Positions 24,602 through 35,260 of a stretch of 64,000 nucleotides of DNA are shown piece by piece. The notes below the pieces were generated by a model, which saw only the letters and a program-made list of their open reading frames with translations, made no database searches and was not told where the DNA came from. The DNA comes from Phyto melanocephala (Eukaryota > Arthropoda > Insecta > Diptera > Rhinophoridae): positions 119,301,833 to 119,365,832 of the forward strand of contig OW799233.1 of assembly GCA_941918925.1 (NCBI GenBank), in the 5' to 3' direction. Position numbers and translations under genes: made by a program. Position 1 is the first letter of the stretch. Each line of letters starts with the position of its first letter.

Positions 24602-24729
24602 ATATATAAGAGTGAAACTCTGTGTGTGTGTGTGTTAGCTATAGACTCCGAAACTGTAAAACCGATCGGGCTAAAAATTAGATAAGTTGTTGTACACATA
24701 CCAGGGACTGTTTATGGGTGGAAAAAAGT

Positions 24730-25380
24730 GGGCGGGACCACGCCCATAAAAAATTAGTTATAATTTTAAGCTACTTGCACATGACCGATTTTTCTGAAAC
24801 TTCGCACACATATCGAGCTCTCATGACTAAATAATTTCGTGATTAGAAAAGTGGGCGTGGCCACGCCCATAAAAAAGTTTTAATTTTGAGTTACTTGCAC
24901 TGGACTGATTTTTCCGAAACTTTGCACACATATTGAGCTGTCATAACTTTTTAATTTCGTGATTAGAAAAAAAGGCAGGCCCACGCCCACAGAAAAAAGT
25001 TATAATTTTGAGGTACTTGCACCGGACCGATTTGTCTTAAACTTTGCACAGTTATTGAGCTGTCATGACTTTACAATTTCGTGATTAAAAAAGTGGGCAG
25101 TGCCACGCCCATAAAAAAGAGTTATCTTTTCCAGCTACTTAAACTTCACCGATTTTTCTAAAACTTTCCACACACATATTGAGGTCTCATGATTATACAA
25201 TTTCATGATTAGAAAAGTGGGCAGGGCCACGCCCATAAAAAATGTTATAATTTTGAGGTACTTGCTCTGGACCGATTTTTGTAAAACTTTGCACACATAT
25301 TGAGTTGTCATGACTATACAATTTCTTGATAAGAAAAGTGGGCAGTGCCACGCCCATAAAAAAAATTTTTAATTTTTAGC
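24730..25380 (+). repeat. ~121-bp minisatellite inside Helitron, about 6 units
   Basis: The marker CGCCCAT/CGCCCAC recurs at 24741, 24864, 24984, 25106, 25230 and 25351, i.e. spacings of 120-124 bp. Each unit contains 'aaaagtgggc-ggccacgcccat', 'tacttgcac-gaccgattttt' and 'tttgcacacatattgagctgtcatgact'. The inverted Helitron copy holds about four units (29165-29530), so unit number varies between copies. Confidence 0.9.
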
Positions 25381-25463
25381 TTTTTGCACTTGATATTAAA
25401 TTCAAATTCAGAATGTATTTTTATTCATTAAGGGGCGTAGCAACGCGCGCCGGGCTTTTCTAG

Positions 25464-26609
25464 TAAGCTGCAAATAAATTAACATTTCACAAAACAAAAG
25501 CAATTGTGTAATTTTTTATGTGTAAAATTATATGTGAAAATTAATAACACAAAGTCCTATAATATACAAGAAATATAATTTAAAAAATTTTCAACACTTC
25601 AGTAATTTTTTTCTTCTCTTTTTTTATGTTTTTATTTGCAACACAAATTTGAGTTATCCCCCAAATATTGAACACTTAACCACAATTGAAAATTATCATG
25701 GTTTCATTTACACAAGTCAACTATCTGTAACATCAGGATGGCAGTTTTTTTTTCGGTGCTTTTGTTTTCATTGTCTTCGACGTACATGCATAAAAGTAGA
25801 TTCAAACACAACCTGGCAAGTTGTAGATAATTGATGTCCTGTACTCTCAATAATCACTTTTACAATACTTGTACTTACCACATATGAATGTACATATGTG
25901 TGAGTGAGTGTCATCTTCATCAACAGTATCATAAATATGCCTGCGTGTGATTGTAAAAGTTTACAGTTTATACACACATTGTTGTAAAGTGAAGCTTTAA
26001 ATACTAATATGTAGTAGTAATGCATGAGTATGACATATTTCTACTATTCAACACATACAACTTTAGTTTCATGTAAAAGTAGAAAGTTTGTTTAGTATTT
26101 TGCATAACAAATCTACACACATACTCATGTACTTACAATGGTGAGTTTAAAGCAAGAATGTTTAGGTGTATGTGTGCATGCAGCGTACTGTTCTGACATT
26201 CTATGGATGTAAATGTTTTCAAAAAAGTGATCTAGTATTTGGTTAATCTGTTAACAGTCATGTTATGCAAATTTGTATAGATTAAAACACCCTCTCATTT
26301 TGGTTATTCACTTACATATGTGGTGATTTTTTTTTTTTTTTTAATATCATTTTAACTTAAGAACCATTAATTTGTAAACTTAATATTGTATATATTGGTG
26401 ATTCTATAGTAAAAAAAGGTTAATAATAATTGAATTTAAAATAGTTAAAATTTGATGTATTTTAATAATACAAAAATAAAATAAAATAAAGTTATATTGC
26501 GAGTATTAAAAAATTCCTATTCTATAAAAATCTATTAGAAATTTGATAATTTGTAAATTTTGTATTTTTTACAATTCGACATGTAAATTGTATATAGAAA
26601 GTTATTGGT
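25464..26609. other. AT-rich stretch without recognised features
   Basis: No coding domain. The short open frames at 25649-26025 overlap on opposite strands and show no similarity I recognise. Confidence 0.5.
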
Positions 26610-27670
26610 TAACTTTTTAAAAAAAATCGTTGTCAGTTAAATTTGACAAAACTTTCTCTAAAGAAATTTCTTATGAAACTGATGATGACAGAAATTGTTC
26701 TATAAAAAAAATATGATCAATTAGGTGAATACATGTAAATGTTTTATAGAAAATTTTTGTCAACCTGATGATTATAAAAAACATTTTAACAAAACATTGT
26801 TTACATTTAATATGACAAAAATTTTCTATATAAATTGTTGCAATTTAATGTGACAAAAATGTTTCTATAGAAAATTGTGGTCAATCTGAAGCTGACAAAT
26901 ACGTTTTAATTGTTGTCATCACTATAGGACAAAAATTTATCTTTAGAAAATTGTTGTCAAATTGATGTGACAAAATGTTTTCTATAGAAAATTATTCTCA
27001 AGTTACAAAAAAAGTATAGAAAAATATATGGAATTGTTCTTAAATCAACGTGTCAAAAATATTGCTTTAAAAATTGTTGTCAGTTAAATGTGACAAAAAA
27101 ATTATCTATAATAAATGTTGATCAATTTGATAATGATAATTGTTAAGAACTTGCTAGCAAATTTGTTCCTAAAGAAATTTGGCGTCAATTTGATGATGGG
27201 CGAAAATGATATATAGAATATTGCGATCAGTTTGATAATATCAAAAATTTTTTATAAAAAATTGTGGTCAATTTGATGATTTTTCTATAGAAAGTTCTTG
27301 TCAATTTGATGGCGACAGAAAATTTTCTATAGAAAACTGTGACCAATTTGATGATGTAATAAAATTTTGTAACGAAAATTGTTCTCGACTTTACTTTACT
27401 ATAAAATTTTTTTATTTTTTTGTTGTCAATTTGGTAATGTCAAAAAATTTACTGTAAAAAATTGTTGTTAATCTGATAATCCCATTTTATACTTTAATAG
27501 AAAATGCAGGTCAATTTGATGTTGATATAATACATATTTTCCACAGAAATTTATATCAAATTAATGGTTTTAATTTAATTTTTATAGAAAATTGTTGTCA
27601 ATTTGATGATGCCAAAAAATTTTATATAGAAAATTATTATCAAAATGATTATGATAATAAAATTGAATTT
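26610..27670 (+). repeat. Degenerate ~43-bp minisatellite array
   Basis: Units of the form 'gtcaatttgatgatgacaaaa' then 'ttttctatagaaaattgtt' recur for about 1 kb. For example TCTATAGAAA occurs at 27291 and 27334, 43 bp apart. Unit identity is low and length varies, giving roughly 20-25 copies. Similar TTTCTATAGAAA/GACAAAATTTTC satellites are widespread in calyptrate fly introns (general knowledge, not checked). Confidence 0.8.
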
Positions 27671-27855
27671 GATGACGTTTATTACCCACTAAAAAGTTTT
27701 CGTATTTTTTAAGTAGTGAAACCTTTATTCCCATATTGCATCCATGGAAACGCTTAATTGGATTGCATATGAAAGCAAAACAAAGTACGTTTTCTCTACA
27801 GATTATTATTTTAACAGTTGAAAAAATGAGATTAATTAATTTTAATAACTACATA

Positions 27856-28409
27856 AAGGTTCCACCAAATAACTTCTTTTTTTTCGAAAATGCTAGAAAA
27901 AAAGTGCAGCTTTGGCTGTGTGGCACGAAGCGCCGTCCTGTTGAAACCAAATGTTGCCAATATCCTCCTCCTGAATTTTTGTGAACAATAATTCGTTCAA
28001 GATGGCCCCATAACGATCGCCATTGACTACGGCCACTCCTTGCTTATTTTCGAAGAAAAATGGCCAAATTATGCCTCTGGACCAAAATCCGCACCAAACA
28101 GTGACTCGTTTTGAGTGTATCGGCTTTTTAATGTATGCGTGTGGGTTTTCTGTGCCCCAAATGCGACAGTTTTGCTTGTTTACATACCCGCCAAGATTAA
28201 AATGAGCTTCATCCGAAAGATGATTTTTTCTGGCAAAATCGGCCAAAGTAATGTCGCAATATTTCCCAGCGTTGTTCAAGCGTATACACAACCATATTCG
28301 TTCAGCGGAAGGATTAAACTAATTATCTGTCAAATCAGACATGAGCTAAGTGTTACCATTCACGAAATAAGCACTAGTTGAAAAAAAAAATGTTAGATGG
28401 CGGAACCTT
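27856..28409 (-). mobile_element. Internally deleted mariner-like transposon (554 bp)
   Basis: The ends AAGGTTCCACCAAATAAC (left) and AAGGTTCCGCCATCTAAC (complement of right) are inverted repeats, each flanked by TA (27854-27855 and 28410-28411), the Tc1/mariner target duplication. The element keeps both ends but only about 130 codons of transposase, so it is a deletion derivative that could be cross-mobilised. Confidence 0.88.
27893..28295 (-). pseudogene. mariner transposase, N-terminal and catalytic pieces fused by deletion
   Basis: From ATG at 28295 the sequence reads MVVYTLEQRWEILRHYF, the typical mariner N-terminus. About 40 bp later, in a different frame, it jumps to HLSDEAHFNLGGYVNKQNCR, the first catalytic Asp region. 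It continues through RVTVWCGFWSRGIIWPFFFE and VNGDRYGAILNELLF to IWFQQDGASCHTA with the second Asp. The helix-turn-helix middle and the third acidic residue (normally ~34 residues further on) are gone. Non-functional. Family assignment to mariner-type DDE is secure; subfamily is not. Confidence 0.88.
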
Positions 28410-28411
28410 TA

Positions 28412-29060
28412 TATCTTTTGATATTTCTTTCATACTTGGTGCTACCTTTTTCAGTAATACGTAACGGTAAAACAGGATTATGCTGTTTCCTGTAGGGACG
28501 ACATAAGCGTTTATTAACTGCAAAAAAAACATTAGCGAAATGGATCATCGCATATAAAAAATTTTGCTTTCTAGAAGTGCTCTTGAATCCACTAACAAAG
28601 CGATTCAAGACACATTTTGGCATTGAAGTGTTTTTGGTGGGTAGTGGCAATTGTAAAACCAAATATTTTTATTGCTCTATCCCATTGAATTGTCATTAAT
28701 TTTTAATAAAAATTCCAATCAGTTTTAGATCTGTTCGTGACGTGTCACAAAAATGATTTTAAATAAGAACAAACAAAATCAGTGATTGTTTTTCTGTCCA
28801 TTATCATCACATACACATACATATGTATGAATGTATGTATATATTGTATAAATTTAAAAATAAAATATAAGCATTTAAATGGAATTTTTTATAAGTTTCA
28901 TCTAAATTCAACTAAATATAGTTTTTGTTTTTTTATTCTTTTTTTTTAGTTGAACAATGAACGAGTGCTTAATGCTTTCGTTTGGTACTCTAACCACATA
29001 TTCTTTTAAAACGAATATAATAAATGAAGGGAGATTTTCAGTTTCGTATTTTATTTATAA
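28412..29060. other. AT-rich spacer between mariner and Helitron
   Basis: Open frames in this stretch (for example 28393-28662, minus) start outside the mariner terminus and show no transposase motif. TATG/ATAC microsatellite near 28810-28845. Confidence 0.5.
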
Positions 29061-29668
29061 CTAGCCAAACCCGGCACGCGTTGCTACGCCCCTTTATGAA
29101 TCAAAATGCATTCCGAATTTTAATTGAATATCAAGTGCAAAAACCTAAAAATTATATTTTTTTTATGGGCGTGGCACTTCCACTTTTCTAATCACGAAAT
29201 TGTAAAGTCATAACAGCTCAATATGTGTGCAAGGTTTCAGAAAAATCGGTCTGTGCAGTACCTCAAAATGAGATCTTTTTTTATGGGCGTGGCACTGCCC
29301 ACTTTTCTAGTCACGAAATTATAAAGTCATAACAGTTCAATATGTGTGCAAAGTTTCAGAAGAATCGGTCCAGTGCAAGTACCTCAAAATTATAACATTT
29401 TTATGGGCGTGGCCCCGCCCACTTTTCTTATCACGAAATTATCAACTCATGACAGCTCAATATGTGTGCAAAGTTTCAGAAAAATCGGTCAAGTGCAAGT
29501 AGCTAAAAATGATAACAAATTTTTTATGGGCGTGGCCCCGCCCACTTTTTTTCACCCATAAACACTCCCTGGAATGTGTACAAGAACTTGCCAAAATTTA
29601 AGTCCGATCGGCTTTACAATTTCGGAGTCTATAGCTCACACACAGAGTTTCACTTTTATATATATAGA
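29061..29668 (-). mobile_element. Non-autonomous Helitron, inverted second copy (608 bp)
   Basis: On the minus strand it begins TCTATATATATAAAAGTGAA (29668 downward, preceded by A) and ends GTGCCGGGTTTGGCTAG at 29061, followed by T, again an A^T target. It carries about four ~120-bp units with 'atgggcgtggc' at 29165, 29283, 29403 and 29526. It belongs to the same family as 23636-25463 but lies in the opposite orientation about 4 kb away. Confidence 0.88.
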
Positions 29669-31415
29669 TTTAGTTTGTTTTTTGCTGTTAATTTAAACTA
29701 CACAAAATTTGCTTGAAAAAACCGAATTTCACCGAGAAATCCCTAAAAGTAGACAACAAATTCCCAAATTATATAATAAAAAGAATTTGAACTTTCCTTA
29801 GAAGGACAGCATTACTGTATTATGGGTTCCGAAAGTAGAGTGCAATGCAACTGCCTTCAACCACTTATTGATACAAGAACACAAATAAAATCTCATGGAC
29901 AAATGAGTGCACAACTACAAAATTCCTATTCCTACTTATAAACAGATTTGAAATGATGTGACAGTACGAGCATATAAAAATGAAAAATGTCATTTACAAG
30001 CTAAAACTCTTAATCAAACTCATATAGAGAATCAATGACCAAACATATTATCAATAGACAAATATACGCATTCATACATAGACAGGACAAAACAAACACA
30101 GGATACATAAGTATATCTCTCTACATATGGCCAAAATCATTTAACAACATTCATGTTTGCATATGAATGTATATGTATGTATGTATGTATGTATATGTAT
30201 TTTATACATTTTTGAGTTTTTTTTTTTTTTTTTTTGAATTATGTGAGTGTGTGTTTTTGTATCATAAATGTATTTATGCATGGTTGATATTTTCAACCAC
30301 CCATGACATTACAAATAGTCAACGTCATTTACCAAACCAATATAAACACATACATAACAACACTCATTCTAAGTACAAATACTTCTGCAAGTGTGTGTGT
30401 GTATGTGTTTACATATCCATTATTGAACTATGATTGTGTTTCTTTGAAGAAGTGTAATGGATGTTTAAAATTTCTGCATGATTACGATATTACTTTTTCT
30501 TTGAATTTTATCCTCCCTCTTCGACTTCATTATCGTTTATCAATTCAGAAATTTGATTTTATGCAGTATTTTCTATAGGCACTTAATATTTTTCAATTTT
30601 TGAAAATTTCTTTCTTTAATAGAAATTTAATATTTCATAGTAAAGCTAGTATTTTACAGTGAATTTTAGAGAACCACATAATTTTAAGGTTTATAAACAC
30701 ATACCTTATCATCGACCACACATACACTTAACCATTTATGTTTGAGTGAGAGTGTGTGCATGTATGTTATTATACTGACATAGACATAATCTAGTACACC
30801 CTCAGATTTATTATGAACCACATTTATTATGGTGTCCTGTCCTTAATTTATCTTAAGATTGGCAGTTGGTCTAAACTTGTGTTGTGAAGGAAATTTGATT
30901 TGATTTATTTAAACTTGCTTATTGGACACTGTCCGAAAGAGAAAGGACAATTGGAAATTTAATAAGCCGATGTAATAAAAAAGATAAAAACCTTTATATA
31001 TTACTTTTGTTAATAAAAATTTTGTATAAAGTCTGTTTCTAACAGTTAAAGAGAGCAAAGCGTTATTGAGGTTTAAAGTTGTATTTAAACACCCAACCCC
31101 AAAAGAATGGCGTTCTGTTTAAAGCAAATCGAAACATTCGTTTAAGAGCCCTTAAAATTAAATACTTTTGCATTCTCATATAATTTTAAAATACTTTAGC
31201 GATGTCCACTAACCTGTCCTTCCGTAGAAGCCCGATGAAAATTAATGGGTTCAGAACAGGCGCAATCGTCCCAACAGAAAATTGAATTACATGTTGTAGG
31301 TGATAGCAATATGTTCGTATAGTCAAAAAATGTTTAAATATTTCGCTTACGAAAATAATGAGTAAATTATTAAAAATTTATTACAATTTTCACAACTAAA
31401 ATAATGCTGGCATTT
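29669..31415. other. AT-rich stretch with TATG microsatellite
   Basis: A (TATG)n tract lies at about 30165-30200 and a T-run at 30218-30234. Frames spanning 30167-30578 reflect this low complexity. No gene or element boundary recognised. Confidence 0.55.
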
Positions 31416-31920
31416 GTATATCCTTCACAGAAGATTGCAAAAGTGTATATATAACCTTGTCATTCCGTTTGTAATTTTTACAATATTCATTTGCGACCAT
31501 ATAAACTGTATATATTCTGATTTCCTTTAGATAAAGAAATTAATTTAGCTAAAACCGTATATTCGTGTATTAGTTGAAATCAACTTTTTGAAGCCCCAAG
31601 TATACGTCAGACTCTTATATGTTATCAGTTTATCGGACATTCTTTCGAGAAATTCGCTATTGAAAATTGGCACATTACCAGCTAAAACTTGAGCGAAAAA
31701 ACACGATTGTCTCTGTTTTATACCCAAACAAAGTTCGGGTTTTCAGGTGCGTTTACATGTATAAAATAAGTACTTTTTCCAACATTCCCAGAAAATCTTG
31801 CTTCAAGGTGGTTAATTACCAAAAAAGATATAGGCGAAAAAACTATAGGAGAAAAACTGTCAATTAAAAGTGAATGGTACACAAGATTTGGCACAGCCGA
31901 ATATAGTATTCTTACTTGTT
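31416..31920 (-). repeat. AACAAGTAAG dispersed element, short copy
   Basis: Ends at the right with 'ggcacagccgaatatagtattcttacttgtt', complement of the family terminus, and starts at the left with 'tgtatatccttcacagaag'. The internal landmark 'ttgtcattccgtttgtaa' is present. The A-rich core is missing, so about 500 bp remain. Confidence 0.8.
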
Positions 31921-32289
31921 TAAATATGATTTTATTAGTATACGCCGTTTACACGAACGTCTTAATAGCAATTAAAGCTATTGCAATATGTATTATTGCG
32001 TGTAAACAATGATTAAGTTTTTGTTTCAGAAAATAAGTAGGTGTTCGCGAAAAGAAATCTTGATAAAAAAAGTGTTGGTAAGCTAATCGTATTATGTTGT
32101 CACTTTTTTGATTATTGAAATAGATTCAACATTAGAATTTCGCCCTCTGAATCAATGATTTATAGCCGCAACCAACTTGAAACCAAGAGACTTTCCTTGC
32201 TTCGTTAGACCACGCTAATTTCTATAAAAATGTAACTGGTGCAAGAATTAGAACCCGCAGTTTATCTTCAACATCAGTTAAATTTCAGT

Positions 32290-32830
32290 GGTTTGCCCAA
32301 CTTTGATGACTTTGGCGGTATTTATTTTACATTAAATTATTACTTTTTTTAGTATACTATATTTTACTACTCCAGCCCATTAATTTGATGCTAACATTGT
32401 GGGGGTGGAAGGGGGCAAAGCCGTAATTACTATTTTTACCACCAATTTATTTTGGCTGCCATCTGGATTTTAACTTTTTCGTTATTTACTATATTCTACT
32501 GGCCAAGTCCTTTCGCATGATACCAATATTGAGGGGATTAAAATGTGTACACTTTTTTAATTACTAGATTTGGCCCATATATAAATAAAGTGTACGCCAT
32601 TTTGTAGTAGCGGCCATCTTGGCTTTTAAATTATATTATAGTGTATTATATTTTCTTGGTCATGACCATGTCGTTCCTTTTTGTTGTACAAAAGCTGAAA
32701 AAATCGACTTTTGTTTGTAAATTTAAGTTTCAAAGCATTTGAATTTGTGTGCTTATATCTCAGTAAGTTGTCAGTTTTTCTCTGCAATAATTTTCGAGAC
32801 TACGGTTTGTACTTTGGTATCTGTAGGGTG
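32290..32830 (-). repeat. Dispersed 'CCAAGATGGCG' repeat, copy 2 (inverted)
   Basis: The complement carries 'aaaatccagatggc', 'ggtatcatgcgaaagg', 'cccctcaatattgg' and the distal block 'aaaccgtagtctcgaaaattat' (32770-32815) that also heads the copy at 7905. About three units. Confidence 0.7.
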
Positions 32831-33539
32831 TCCAAAAATGTATTCTAAACTTAAATAACTTGATGTGTTTAAAAACATTTAAATTTATTAGTTGTAAATT
32901 ATTTTATAAATAGCGCTTTCATCAGACTACCAAGTAGTGGAATCTTCTTAGTATTTCCATAAATAGTTTTTTATCTAAATTTGTCCCTAAAAGAGAAAAT
33001 ACACCACAAATCTAGTGGCAAACAACCTAATCTGACAATACTGTTGTAATACCTTCCAAATTAGGGGATTCCCTGTATTTGTGTGTATATTTTTGATATG
33101 GGCAAATGTTTTTAACTGTTATGTGTGTCTGTTATTCGTTATTCAGTTTGTATTTTGAAAGTAGGAGTTAAATAAACCACGCCCACTCTTATGCTTTTCT
33201 TCAATAAACATATGACGGATTTATAAATTAAAATAGGTGACTAAAGTTTATTATATCTCGAAGGAATACGCTCATTAATGAGTCCTAATAGACAATGTCA
33301 TCATGATTCGTTGGCGCACTCTTATGTACTGTTATGGACTCATAACAAAAATTTCGCTAAGTTGCAACTACCATAAGTATAGTGACCCTTCGATGTTGTT
33401 GTCATACAAAACTCACTTCTCTGGTGTCATTGTCACGTGGATTCATAAATGAAATTTTTATTTACGATAATTTCATGCAATTTTCGACTTGATACTGATT
33501 TTGTCGCAATGATTCATTGATGAAAATGTCATTGTGACA

Positions 33540-33717
33540 GCAGTGTGCTGTTCTGCTAGCTTAGGGGTTGCGGGTTCGATTCCCGCCGGAGACTTTGTAC
33601 TTGTCTGCTTCTTTTCTATTCTATTCTTACTTTTCTATTCAGGTATCACAAAGGTATCAATATAATGGACCCAAGTGAGCGGTACAACAGCTGCCTTTTC
33701 TACCTAACCTAACCTAA
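33540..33717 (+). mobile_element. tRNA-derived SINE with (CCTAA)n tail
   Basis: A perfect B-box GGTTCGATTCC sits at 33573-33583. Upstream 'cagtgtgctgttctgctag' aligns with the head of the 13268 copy, but the A-box is lost. The body is shared with that copy ('ggtatcacaaaggtatcaata'). The 3' end is CTGCCTTTTCTACCTAACCTAACC, which closely matches the 3' end of the RNase H LINE family in this window. Confidence 0.78.
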
Positions 33718-34811
33718 GCACATACAAACACTACTAGAAACTAATATTGTTAAAGAAAATTACATGAAAAATTTTTTTGATTAAATAGCGAAGATTTTTA
33801 ATTTCTGTATTTCCTATTTGGTTTCTTTCATATAATCTACTGGGGCTGATATAATTTAAAAATTTTATATTAAATTTGAAATAATAAGCTTTTCAAATAT
33901 ACAAAAACTAATTTATTTTAAAGCTTATTAAATTTTTAATTATATAAAACTATTGCTTTTAAATCAAGCTGTATTAGAGTGCTTTGTTATTTAGAACATC
34001 GCTGTAGGAATTCTTGACTGAATTTTATTGTCTCATTAGTTAATAATTGGTGTGCATTTGAAAACATCATTATTGAATCGAATGTAAAGTTAATACCATT
34101 ATAATTTCTATGTTTGCTATAAACATAAACGTATATCTAAAGTTATGTCAAAATCATTTGGTTGCCTCCTAAAGACTTGAACAAATTTAAATTTAAGTCA
34201 AAAACTGCAGGCCATCAAGATTCACACAGAGTATTGCATAAGTAGATATTCACAAACTCACAATAATATTTAAAATTATATGTTGTTGTTGTTATATTCA
34301 TTTATAAATAATTTATTATTCTTTAAATATTTGTTATTTCTTCTTTTTCTTTTATTTGTATGTAATATTCGTATGTACTACATACTTGTTATTAAGTTGT
34401 TTTGTAATTTATTTGGAAATCATGCAAATGACTTTGCATTTAATTATTTTTTTTTTTATCTCTCTGAATTGATTTATTGTGATTTCTTTTATCGAAATTT
34501 ATTTGGTAAATTTAAATTTATTTTTAGTTGTTTAATGATATTCAAAGAAATTTCTTAAAAGGAAATGAAAGCATTGCAATGGTACAGTTGTTTAAAGTAC
34601 AAATCTTTTCCAAGTATACTCATCTACCTAGACATAAAACCCTAGGCTTTTTCACATATAGAAATACGTGGAGTTACGGTTCTGTCAGAGTATATTAATA
34701 GACAAGTCGCTTTTTTTTACCCAGTTTAATTTCAAATTATACAACCGATATTAATAAATAGGAAATTTAATAGGAAATTTCCTGAAGATGTGCTTTATTA
34801 TAGGAGTTAAG
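33718..34811. other. AT-rich stretch without recognised features
   Basis: Short open frames such as 34280-34558 are Leu/Phe/Ile-rich by composition only. Nothing supported. Confidence 0.5.
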
Positions 34812-35260
34812 GCCATGTCAGATAAAACTTTGTCGCTTTGCGTGACATTTTTAACTTTGGCGCGAAAATAAAGTGTATGTCGCAGTGAAAACTTTGACAA
34901 CACTCACGCATTGTTCATTTACCTATAAAGTTTGCAAGTACATTTTAATTTTTTCATTATTTTTTTATTATTAAATAATATGTTTTTAAAATAAAAGTTA
35001 ATAATGTTGTTGGCTTAAAATAGTTTTTAAAACTAATTAACTTTGCGTTCGAATTTAAAAATAAAAAAATATAACAAAATTTGCCATCTGAGTGTCAAAG
35101 CACGCAAAAGATGAGAGTTGGTTAACTTTAAGCTTTGCGCTGCGTTGAAAGTCCTTTATGTGACATGTTTCATATGTATAAGAACGGCTTTTTCATCTTA
35201 AATGTCAAAACGAATTTCTAACGCAACGCAACGCAAAGCAAAAGTTCTGTCTGACATGGG
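34812..35260. mobile_element. TIR element (CCATGTCAGA ends, ~449 bp)
   Basis: The left CCATGTCAGATAAAACTTTG and the complement of the right CCATGTCAGACAGAACTTTT match, and continue with TTTGCGT-type sequence after a 2-bp gap, for about 35 bp. Internal GC content is higher than the surroundings, with several 'ttgcgt/acgcaa' motifs. No coding. No clear target duplication. Confidence 0.65.

Larger units (their letters stand above)
23636..25463 (+). mobile_element. Non-autonomous Helitron with internal minisatellite, split by a TIR element
   Basis: The 5' terminus TC is at 23636, preceded by A. The 3' terminus is CTAG at 25460-25463 followed by T. This is exactly the A^T insertion rule of Helitrons. 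Before CTAG lies a GC-rich hairpin-capable segment (GGCGTAGCAACGCGCGCC). The 5' tip TCTATATAT is separated from its continuation 'atataagagtgaaactctgtg' at 24602 by the 957-bp element 23645-24601. Removing that leaves ~870 bp, closely matching the inverted copy at 29061-29668. No Rep/helicase coding, so it depends on proteins from elsewhere. Confidence 0.85.

Noticed and set aside
24730..25380. CRISPR-like array
   Set aside because: Units are contiguous ~121-bp minisatellite repeats without unique spacers, within a Helitron of a eukaryote.
28023..28381. Plus-strand frames within the mariner
   Set aside because: Antisense to the transposase fragment; no motif of their own.
28393..28662. 89-codon minus frame as the transposase N-terminus
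   Set aside because: It lies outside the mariner TIR at 28409; the real N-terminus starts at 28295.
29346..29561. 71-codon plus-strand frame with an internal repeat
   Set aside because: The repetition simply reflects two units of the Helitron minisatellite.
30167..30578. Two overlapping small proteins
   Set aside because: They run through TATG and T-run microsatellites and have no domain.
31948..32009. GTTTACACG inverted pair as a tiny MITE
   Set aside because: About 9 bp of clear pairing and no supported target duplication.
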